Assembly: GCA_938021455.1 (NCBI GenBank)
Contig: CALIGP010000089.1
Coordinates: 1 to 20,802 of the forward strand
Reading direction: 5' to 3'
From: an uncultured Lewinella sp.
GTDB taxonomy: Bacteria > Bacteroidota > Bacteroidia > Chitinophagales > Saprospiraceae
DNA: 20,802 nucleotides
Below, one piece after another: positions 14,613-20,802 of the stretch. The first letter of the stretch is position 1; each line of letters opens with the position of its first letter. Made by a program: the position numbers and the translations under genes. The notes below the pieces were generated by a model. That model was not told the origin of the DNA and did not search any database. It was given only the letters and a program-made list of their open reading frames with translations.

Positions 14613-15563
14613 CTATTCCATTTTAGTATGGTGCCCAATCCGATCCAAATGTAACTCCGTTGTCATCTCCCGCTCAAAGTACATGGGCTTAAAGCGGGCG
14701 TTCCAGACGATTTCGTCGTGCAAGTACGAATTGTTGATGTGAACGTTCTGGGCGAAAGTTTCATCGTATCCGTCGATGGTAACGAGTAGCTCGGAATGTC
14801 TTTTGCAGTAATCGATCTCACTCCAGTTGGCCATTGGGCTATTGTCGGTGATGGGGTGGACGATCGTCCAGTTGAGGGGGAACAGCGGAACGTTATCCCG
14901 TTCCAGTTCCAGCGGAGCAAAACGCCGCTGGCCACCTTCGAGCCAGGTAAGGACGACGCGGGCGGAGACATTGATCAGGTGGCTGTCGCGCTTATTCGCA
15001 ATTCGAAACTGCAAGCTCTTACCGTCTTCGGCATAGGGCGCGATGATGGCGTGCTCTGAGAACAGGATAAGCCGTTGTGGGCGTGCGAAGCGGGCATAGA
15101 ACAAACCCGTTACGATGGCCAACGCCACCCAGCCGAAAAGGGCTACGAAGGAGGCCAGCGTATGAGCGGCAATGCCGACTGGGGCCATGTCTCCATACCC
15201 CACGGTCGTGAAGGTTTGAATACTAAAGAAAAAGCTGGAAATAGCCCGGTGCCAGAAGGAGGTCTCCTGGGGGATGCCGGATAAAGAATCCGTGCCGATG
15301 ATCAGGAATCCCGCAGCGAAAAAGAAATTGATCACTACGTAGGTAAGCAGTGTGAGCAATAAGAACATCGGCCAGCTCATTTCCACTAAGCTCTGGTAGG
15401 GAGTAAAGATGGACCGGCCACGACGAACGACGTTGAAACTACCATCGTCGTTGATCAGGCGGGTGCCAGGCTGGCGGGCAACTTTGTTGCCCAGACCCAG
15501 ATCGTTGGCCGTTCCCGAGTCCGGCGTGCCAGTAATGCGCTGTCGAAGGTTACGAAGGTTCAT
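14613..15563 (-). CDS. Inward-rectifier potassium channel, KirBac type
   Basis: A 316-residue K+ channel subunit that should assemble as a tetramer in the inner membrane. The order of elements is as in KirBac proteins. The N-terminal tail has RRGRSIFTPYQSLVEMSWP, which forms the amphipathic slide helix. TM1 is about 66-90 and the pore helix is FFFSIQTFT, followed by the selectivity filter TVGYGD (120-125). TM2 is about 131-157. The junction ARPQRLILFSEHAIIAPY is strongly typical of Kir channels, and the C-terminal domain is an immunoglobulin-like β-structure (about 170-310, with LQFRIANKRDSHLINVSARV). Length fits the family. Gating ligand and physiological role cannot be read from sequence. 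It lies head-to-head with purF across 149 bases. Confidence 0.95.
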   Translation of the reverse strand: MNLRNLRQRITGTPDSGTANDLGLGNKVARQPGTRLINDDGSFNVVRRGRSIFTPYQSLVEMSWPMFLLLTLLTYVVINFFFAAGFLIIGTDSLSGIPQETSFWHRAISSFFFSIQTFTTVGYGDMAPVGIAAHTLASFVALFGWVALAIVTGLFYARFARPQRLILFSEHAIIAPYAEDGKSLQFRIANKRDSHLINVSARVVLTWLEGGQRRFAPLELERDNVPLFPLNWTIVHPITDNSPMANWSEIDYCKRHSELLVTIDGYDETFAQNVHINNSYLHDEIVWNARFKPMYFEREMTTELHLDRIGHHTKME

Positions 15564-15677
15564 GATGGGGTAACGCTTGGGGTGGAAAGTGGTTGCCAGT
15601 GATACTTTTCAGAACACATCGAAGTCTTCTTTTTAAAAAAAGTTTCTCTCGCCACCATCACCCTTATCCCCCGGTGT

Positions 15678-15685
15678 TATCTTTG
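15678..15685 (+). promoter_or_regulatory. Bacteroidota-type -7 promoter element for purF
   Basis: TATCTTTG matches TAnnTTTG exactly and ends 27 bases before the ATG at 15713. It helps decide the start: the frame is open upstream to 15593, but a start there would lie upstream of this promoter. No clear -33 TTTG is seen at the expected distance. Confidence 0.6.
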
Positions 15686-15712
15686 CAACTTACTCCTAAA
15701 CGGGTTCCCTAC

Positions 15713-17602
15713 ATGAGTGACGCTATCCACCACGAATGCGGCCTGGCGATGATTCGCCTCCGCAAACCTCTGAGTTATTATCAGGAGAAATACGGCACCC
15801 CGCTTCACGGCCTGAAATGCCTGCAGTTGTTGATGCGTAAAATGCGTAACCGTGGGCAAGACGGCGCCGGCATGGCGACCATCAAGCTGGACCACCCGCC
15901 CGGGAAAAAATTCATCAGCCGTAAACGTTCCAACAAAACGAATTATCTCGATGATCTCTGGAAGGGCGTTTACAAGCGCTTCGACGAGTTATCCCTTGAG
16001 CAACTTGCTGACCCGGATTACCTCAAAATGAACCTGCCCTATACCGGTGAACTCATGATGGGGCACCTCCGTTACGGCACGCACGGTAGTAATGATATAG
16101 AAACCTGCCACCCTTTCCTGCGGCAGAGTAACTGGAAGACCCGCTGCCTCATCGTAGCTGGCAACTTCAACCTCACCAACGTAGATGAACTCTTTCAGGA
16201 GTTAGTCGAACTCGGGCAGTACCCCAAAGAGAAATCGGATACCGTAACGGTACTGGAGAAAATTGGCCACTTCCTGGATGATGAAGTACAGCGCATTCAC
16301 CAATGGCATAAGCCCGATGGACACTCTAACATCGAGATTAATGACATCATTGCTGATGAGCTGGATGTACAGCGCCTGCTCAAACGAGCGAGTAAAAAGT
16401 TCGACGGCGGCTACGTGATGGGCGGCATGATTGGACATGGTGATGGATTCGTGATGCGGGACCCTGCTGGCATTCGGCCAGCCTTCTACTTCGAGAATGA
16501 AGAGTTTATCGCCGTAGCGAGTGAGAGACCCGCGTTACAGACGGTCTTCAATGTTCCCTTTGGCGCCATCAAGGAGGTGAAACCTGGTCACGCCCTGATC
16601 ATGAAGAAGAACGGGGATATGTTGATGAAACCCTTCACGAAGTTGTTGCCCCGCGCAGCCTGTTCCTTCGAACGGATTTACTTTAGCCGTGGTACTGATC
16701 GGGACATCTACCTGGAGCGAAAAGAACTAGGACGCCTACTGGCTCCCGCCGTTGTGAAGGCTATCGACTACGACTTTAATAATACGGTATTTAGCTACGT
16801 CCCTAATACTGCCGAGACGGCCTATCAGGGTATGATCGAAGGCCTGGAAGAAGAACTTACTTCCTGGAAAAAAAAGGCGTTGAAGAAGAAGCAGAAGAAG
16901 GGCAAGAACGGGATGAGTAAGATCCTGAATACTAAGGTCCGTAACGAAAAAATTGTGGTGAAAGACGGGAAAACCCGGACTTTTATCGCGGATACCTCCA
17001 GCCGCGACGATATGGTGAGCCACGTTTACGACGTCACCTACGGCATTGTTCGGAACAACATCGATACGCTGGTGCTGCTTGATGATAGCATCGTACGGGG
17101 AACCACCATGCGGGATTCGATCATCAAGATCGTCAGCCGGCTTAAGCCCAAGCGTATTCTCATCGTTTCCTCCGCTCCCCAGATTCGCTACCCGGATTGC
17201 TACGGTATTGATATGAGCCGGATGGGCGAGTTTGTTGCCTTCAAGGCCATGGAGGCTCTACTGGAGAAAAAAGGCAAAAAGCGCCTGATGAAACAGGTGC
17301 ACAAAAAAGCCCTGGAAGAACTGAAAAAGCCTGACGCCAAACAACGGAACATGGTCCAGGAACTATACGATCAGTTCTCTTACGAGCAGGTGAGTGATAT
17401 GATCGCTAAGATTATGACCCCCAAGGGTACGGTGCCGCAGGTAGACGTCATTTACCAGACCATTGAAGACCTGCGGGTAGCCTGCCCAGACAATAACGGA
17501 GACTGGTATTTCAGTGGCAATTACCCGACACCAGGCGGTTTCCGGGTGGTGAATAAAGCCTTTTGCAATTATATGGTGGGGAGTAATGAGCGGGCGTATT
17601 AG
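15713..17602 (+). CDS. purF: Amidophosphoribosyltransferase, long Bacteroidota form
   Basis: It transfers the amide nitrogen of glutamine to PRPP to give phosphoribosylamine, the first step of purine synthesis. The start is ATG 15713 (MSDAIHHECGLAMIRL), giving 629 residues. The in-frame upstream stretch from 15593 is rejected because the -7 promoter lies inside it and family members begin with MSDA. Cys9 is the N-terminal nucleophile of the glutaminase domain, exposed after removal of the short propeptide as in the B. subtilis enzyme. NRGQDGAG, GHLRYGTHG and GNFNLTN are glutaminase-domain motifs. The PRPP loop is LLDDSIVRGTTMRD (about 454-467). A basic KKKALKKKQKKGK segment (about 386-398) lies between the domains. 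Bacteroidota members of this long form are about 630 residues, versus about 480-510 for ordinary PurF. Whether it is the only PurF of this genome is not visible. Confidence 0.93.
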   Translation: MSDAIHHECGLAMIRLRKPLSYYQEKYGTPLHGLKCLQLLMRKMRNRGQDGAGMATIKLDHPPGKKFISRKRSNKTNYLDDLWKGVYKRFDELSLEQLADPDYLKMNLPYTGELMMGHLRYGTHGSNDIETCHPFLRQSNWKTRCLIVAGNFNLTNVDELFQELVELGQYPKEKSDTVTVLEKIGHFLDDEVQRIHQWHKPDGHSNIEINDIIADELDVQRLLKRASKKFDGGYVMGGMIGHGDGFVMRDPAGIRPAFYFENEEFIAVASERPALQTVFNVPFGAIKEVKPGHALIMKKNGDMLMKPFTKLLPRAACSFERIYFSRGTDRDIYLERKELGRLLAPAVVKAIDYDFNNTVFSYVPNTAETAYQGMIEGLEEELTSWKKKALKKKQKKGKNGMSKILNTKVRNEKIVVKDGKTRTFIADTSSRDDMVSHVYDVTYGIVRNNIDTLVLLDDSIVRGTTMRDSIIKIVSRLKPKRILIVSSAPQIRYPDCYGIDMSRMGEFVAFKAMEALLEKKGKKRLMKQVHKKALEELKKPDAKQRNMVQELYDQFSYEQVSDMIAKIMTPKGTVPQVDVIYQTIEDLRVACPDNNGDWYFSGNYPTPGGFRVVNKAFCNYMVGSNERAY

Positions 17603-17603
17603 G

Positions 17604-18230
17604 TTAGGCTGGCGGCAAACTTTCTGATGGCTTAAAAAGATCGACTGGTTTTAGGTTAGTCCGCAGGTAAATCTGCTCTAACGTCAGCTCTTTACCTAAA
17701 GTATGAAAAGTAAGCTCGTGCTCAGGAAGCCATAGGTTTTGAATAATCCAGCTGGTGGTGTCATCTTCTCGGTAGAAAGATTCTACCTGCATCTTTCGCG
17801 AATCAATTAGAATATATTCACGGAAGGTTGGTAAGGAACGGTACATTACAAACTTCTCCGTGCGATCATATTCGGCTGTTTTCTGAGATAAAACTTCTAC
17901 AATAAGACAAGGGTTGACCAAAAATCGGTCGCTATCATCGTCGTACAAACTACCCTCGTCTGAATCACAAACGAACATAAGATCAGGAAAGACATACTTG
18001 CGGAACGCAGGTAATGAGAGTGCCTGATCACTACCGTGGGGCTCGCAGCTATTCGGATTATTGTATAACAATCCGGAGAGATTCATGGTGATGCGATTGT
18101 GCGGAGCCGTAGCACCAGCCATCATCACGATCTGACCATCATGGTATTCCATCTTCCGGGAAGAGGATTCCAGAAGATCAATATACTCCTCACGGGTATA
18201 ATTACTTCTTTCCTGTAGTCTGGCTTCCAT
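17604..18230 (-). CDS. Uma2-family (DUF820) putative restriction-like nuclease
   Basis: A 208-residue protein of the Uma2/DUF820 family, which has a PD-(D/E)XK nuclease fold. Family features in order are YTREEYIDLLE (11-21), MEYHDGQIVMMAGATAPHNRITMNL (27-51), the catalytic-type Asp in FPDLMFVCD (D83), and CLIVEVLSQKTAEYDRTEKFVMYRSLPTFREYILID (108-143) with E112. These fit a metal-dependent nuclease active site, although few members of this family have been tested. The stop codon is one base from that of purF, so the two transcripts must overlap. Uma2 genes are often multicopy in cyanobacteria and Bacteroidota; copy number in this genome is unknown. No restriction-system partner is adjacent. 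Confidence 0.9.
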   Translation of the reverse strand: MEARLQERSNYTREEYIDLLESSSRKMEYHDGQIVMMAGATAPHNRITMNLSGLLYNNPNSCEPHGSDQALSLPAFRKYVFPDLMFVCDSDEGSLYDDDSDRFLVNPCLIVEVLSQKTAEYDRTEKFVMYRSLPTFREYILIDSRKMQVESFYREDDTTSWIIQNLWLPEHELTFHTLGKELTLEQIYLRTNLKPVDLFKPSESLPPA

Positions 18231-18469
18231 ATGGCTAAGGTAAAGAATACGTTGGTAAGATGTTTTAGCCTGTTATACACACGTTGTCCACCGTTTGTAT
18301 GTAGTCCCCTCGGCCACGAGAAATGGAAAGGCTGGAGACAATACTTTACTGAACGAACTATAGTAATTTGCACAAATATCGTTGGTGCATATCTCATCTC
18401 TCTTCGGTTATACGCACTTATCTACCTTTCATCACAGGTTGTTTTTATATTACACCATATCTATTGATT

Positions 18470-18985
18470 ATGGACGTACTGGACAATGATCTAGAAGTTA
18501 TCAGTGGTAATTGGACCCCTGAACAACGGGCCGCCATGAACGATGCTATTACGGAGGTGAACAAGCACCTGAAGCAAGTTCTGTTCGGCCGCTATCTGTT
18601 ATACTTTTTAGCGATCGTTACGCTGGTGCTTACGGTTGTTGAACGACCAGTAGTTAGCCAGAACGGCCTGGATTTAACCGGTTTTCTTTCGGTTGGCTTA
18701 CTGCCAATCGCGCTCTACCTTGTGTCAGCTTTTTTCTACCCTCGTAGCCCAAAGATGTTTTTGATTCTCGGGCTACTCCCACAGCTAGGAATTCTACCAA
18801 TATTAGGCGGGAACCCTTTTGATGGCTATCTGTTCAATGTCGCCATTTTTTCTAGCTTCTTGCTGGCCCTCTATGGCGTTAATTATTGGGAGGCAAATCT
18901 CAATTTTCTGCGGGAAATCGGGTTTCCAGGTCGGATCATTGATAAGGCCAGGCAAAACCTGGAACCGATTAATCGATTGCTATAA
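18470..18985 (+). CDS. Small membrane protein, unknown function
   Basis: I do not recognise this gene. The start is set at ATG 18470, giving 171 residues. The frame is open back to 18368, but those codons (with TTYLPFITGCFYITP-like translation) show no protein-like pattern. The N-terminal 36 residues are soluble and helical (WTPEQRAAMNDAITEVNKHLKQVL). Four hydrophobic segments follow: about 40-57, 71-90, 95-113 and 119-138. A basic C-terminal tail (GFPGRIIDKARQNLEPINRLL) follows. No catalytic motif is visible. It stands alone between a divergent Uma2 gene and a convergent VWA gene, so context gives no clue. Confidence 0.7.
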   Translation: MDVLDNDLEVISGNWTPEQRAAMNDAITEVNKHLKQVLFGRYLLYFLAIVTLVLTVVERPVVSQNGLDLTGFLSVGLLPIALYLVSAFFYPRSPKMFLILGLLPQLGILPILGGNPFDGYLFNVAIFSSFLLALYGVNYWEANLNFLREIGFPGRIIDKARQNLEPINRLL

Positions 18986-19014
18986 TGCGAATTACGAGCT
19001 AAATCTTTTAAAAT

Positions 19015-19138
19015 ATAGCCCTTCGGTGCGCACCTCGGCTCCGCTCGGACACCGGAGACATCGTCAACTTCCCGTATCGCCTCAGGCGATACGGATTCCG
19101 ACAAGTATTCCGGGCCTTGAGCGGAGTCGAGGGGCTAT
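19015..19138. repeat. Nested palindromic element between convergent genes
   Basis: Three levels of inverted repeat share one centre. The inner stem is perfect over 10 bp: CCGTATCGCC at 19072-19081 and GGCGATACGG at 19085-19094, loop TCA. The middle arms are 19033-19046 (CCTCGGCTCCGCTC) and 19119-19132, complementary at 13 of 14. The outer arms ATAGCCC (19015-19021) and GGGCTAT (19132-19138) are perfect. It sits between convergent stops at 18985 and 19181, where it could act as a bidirectional transcription end, but there is no T-run. It more closely resembles a REP/MITE-like element. The phrase GAGCGGAGTCGAGG is, from memory, common in Bacteroidota gaps. Confidence 0.7.
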
Positions 19139-19180
19139 CCTTACGTTTGAAACACCGCCATCACTGTACTAGTAGGGAAC

Positions 19181-20770
19181 CTACTCCAACCTCCCGGCAG
19201 TAGCCACCAATTCTTTCAACTCTTGCCTGTAACCATATTCGTCATCAAGTTGGACGTCATCAAGCCATTCGGATACATCTTCGTAAGTAACGTCCCCTTT
19301 GTGTTCAGAGTCAAGTAATAGCAGACTAAAGGCTGCCACAGATGCCGTAAAGCGTGTCCGGGCGGAGGCAAGGGCAAAACTATTCCCGCGGTCACTTACG
19401 GTCATTGAAATCGGAATGCTCCGATCTGCATCAGGAAGCTTATAGCGAAAGTCAATGGTGAAGGCCGGCCCGGAAGCGGTCGCGCCTTTACTGGTCGGGA
19501 TGACCTCGTAGAGCGCCGTAACGTTCTGCCCCGCGCCGATCTCTCCGGCGTCTTTCGTGTCGTCGGTAAAGTCTTCGTTGTTGAGCAAGCGGTTTTCATA
19601 ACCGATGAGGCGGTAAGCTTTAACCTGGTCAGGGTTGAAGTTGACCTGAACCTTCACATCTTTGGCTACGGTGTTAAACTTGCCGCTTTCTTCGAAGAAG
19701 ACTTTTTCCAACTGAGAGACTTTGTCGAGGTATTCATAGGTGCCGTTACCCTTATTGGCGATTTGTTCCATGGTGGCTTCGTTGAAGTTGCCGCGGCCTA
19801 CGCCGAGGACCGTCAAGAAGATGCCGCTTTCACGCTTTTCTTCAATGAGTTCCAGCAAAGCCTCGTGATTGGAGAGACCGAGATTAAAGTCACCGTCTGT
19901 TCCTAGCAGGATACGGTTATTTCCGCCGGGGATTAGGAACTCTTCGGCCTGTTCGTAAGCCAGTTGGATGCCCGCACCACCGTTGGTGCCGCCACCGGAA
20001 CTCAGGCGGTCAATGACGCTTCGGATGTACTTCTTGTTTTTGCCGGAGGTGGCGTCAAGGTGTACCTCCGTACGACTGGCGTAGGTAACGATGGAGATAT
20101 AATCGTCCTTACCCATCTTATCCACGAAGCGGTGCATGCCGGCTTTTAGCAGGGGAAGCTTATCGCCGCTGGACATGGAGCCGGAAACATCGATCAGGAA
20201 AACAAAGTTAGCGGGCAAGTCTTCTTCCGCCACCGGCCGGCCCTGAATACCAATTCGTACCAGGCGGTTTCCGGCTGTCCACGGGCAAGCTGTTATCTCC
20301 CCGTTCAGCGCAATGGGGTGGCCGGGATTATCGAAGGGATAATCAAGATCGAAATAATTAATCATCTCCTCGGTGCGGACGGCATCAGGCGGCGGTAGCT
20401 GCCCGTCCTGCTCCAGGTAGCGGCGGACGTTGGCGTAGGCCCCACCGTCGGCGTCAATGGCGAAGGTGGAGGTTGCGTCTTTGGAGGTGGGAACGAAGGC
20501 GTTCTCAGTCTTTTTAGCGTAGCGGTCGCCGCTAGGCTCGGGCATCTCTTCTTCTACGGTTATAGAGATGTCGTGAAATACCTCTTCGTTAGGGATCTCG
20601 TCGATGACTGGCGGTGGCGGCGGCGGTGGTTCTGCAGTCCGAGGTGGCTCTACTTCGATTGATTCTGATAAATCATAGGACTCGGGTGAAGTCTCGTCAA
20701 TGTACCGCTGGTTACCGCAGCTGAAAAACAAGGCTAGGAAAAGAAGAGAAGTAAAAAGGGTAAAGCGCAT
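19181..20770 (-). CDS. YfbK-type VWA-domain lipoprotein
   Basis: A 529-residue protein of the YfbK family. The N-terminus MRFTLFTSLLFLALFFSCGN is a lipoprotein signal with a probable lipidated Cys18. An acidic, proline-rich linker follows (about 30-80, including seven consecutive prolines in EPPPPPPPVI). Residues 88-145 form the vWF_A_N-type domain (NAFVPTSKDATSTFAIDADGGAYANVRRYL). The VWA domain (about 185-345) has a complete MIDAS: DVSGSMS (D193, S195, S197), T261 and D291. The remainder (about 345-529) matches the DUF3520 C-terminal domain (VQVNFNPDQVKAYRLIGYENR). Family function is not well defined; the domains suggest metal-dependent protein binding at the envelope. It lies on the minus strand with its start only 32 bases from the right edge, so its promoter lies mostly outside the window. 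It is convergent with the small membrane protein gene. Confidence 0.93.
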   Translation of the reverse strand: MRFTLFTSLLFLALFFSCGNQRYIDETSPESYDLSESIEVEPPRTAEPPPPPPPVIDEIPNEEVFHDISITVEEEMPEPSGDRYAKKTENAFVPTSKDATSTFAIDADGGAYANVRRYLEQDGQLPPPDAVRTEEMINYFDLDYPFDNPGHPIALNGEITACPWTAGNRLVRIGIQGRPVAEEDLPANFVFLIDVSGSMSSGDKLPLLKAGMHRFVDKMGKDDYISIVTYASRTEVHLDATSGKNKKYIRSVIDRLSSGGGTNGGAGIQLAYEQAEEFLIPGGNNRILLGTDGDFNLGLSNHEALLELIEEKRESGIFLTVLGVGRGNFNEATMEQIANKGNGTYEYLDKVSQLEKVFFEESGKFNTVAKDVKVQVNFNPDQVKAYRLIGYENRLLNNEDFTDDTKDAGEIGAGQNVTALYEVIPTSKGATASGPAFTIDFRYKLPDADRSIPISMTVSDRGNSFALASARTRFTASVAAFSLLLLDSEHKGDVTYEDVSEWLDDVQLDDEYGYRQELKELVATAGRLE

Positions 20771-20802
20771 AATAGTCGTGGGTTTATGGGTAGATGCAGA
20801 TT

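Noticed and set aside
15593..15712. In-frame 5' extension of purF (40 codons)
   Set aside because: The -7 element TATCTTTG lies within it, and the family N-terminus MSDAIHHECG starts at 15713.
17604..18230. Uma2 gene as part of a restriction-modification or defence island
   Set aside because: No methyltransferase, other nuclease, integrase or further defence gene lies next to it; the toxin-antitoxin pair is 9 kb away.
18368..18469. In-frame 5' extension of the small membrane protein
   Set aside because: The translation lacks protein-like character and a better ATG lies at 18470, immediately before the amphipathic helix.
18819..19172. 117-codon plus-strand frame
   Set aside because: It overlaps the end of the membrane protein gene in another frame and then runs across the nested palindrome.

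Overview
The window reads as chromosomal DNA from a Bacteroidota bacterium, most likely of the Saprospiria (Lewinella/Haliscomenobacter-like), though this placement is inference. The signs are: a secreted LamG protein ending in a CHU_C-type (type IX secretion) sorting domain; TAnnTTTG promoter elements a few bases upstream of two gene starts; the long 629-residue Bacteroidota form of amidophosphoribosyltransferase with an ECG nucleophile site; a BatA-type two-helix/VWA protein; and DCC and Uma2 family proteins. Coding density is high. No rRNA, tRNA, CRISPR array, prophage or intact insertion sequence was seen.

Layout. 1-2245 (+) is the 3' four-fifths of the 2-oxoglutarate dehydrogenase E1 gene (sucA). 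It is followed by a 346-base gap with small degenerate repeats. 2592-6091 (-) holds a LamG/CHU_C secreted protein, a DCC-family thiol-disulfide protein and an M14 zinc carboxypeptidase, with a repeat-like gap at 4355-4651. 6201-7241 (+) encodes an exported protein that I interpret as CotH/HipA-kinase-like, convergent with a small lipoprotein (7244-7723, -). 7891-8507 (+) is a two-gene toxin-antitoxin module with a ParE/RelE-type toxin. 8518-11931 (-) is mfd. 11932-12341 is a non-coding block built from a duplicated, partly palindromic element. 12342-14378 (-) is a BatA-like VWA protein and 14613-15563 (-) an inward-rectifier K+ channel. 15713-17602 (+) is purF, convergent by one base with an Uma2-family gene (17604-18230, -). 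18470-18985 (+) is an unrecognised four-helix membrane protein, and 19181-20770 (-) is a YfbK-type VWA lipoprotein.

The genes do not form one pathway. Central metabolism (sucA, purF), DNA repair (mfd), envelope and secreted proteins, and an addiction module are interleaved, mostly as single transcription units, many of them convergent with gaps of 1-10 bases. The only tight operon is the toxin-antitoxin pair, whose genes overlap by 22 bases.

I found no convincing new multi-gene system. The most unusual content is in the gaps, which carry at least four different inverted-repeat or palindromic elements (4480-4583, 12003-12335, 14467-14563, 19015-19138), and in the kinase-like exported protein at 6201-7241. 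These are the items most worth following up.
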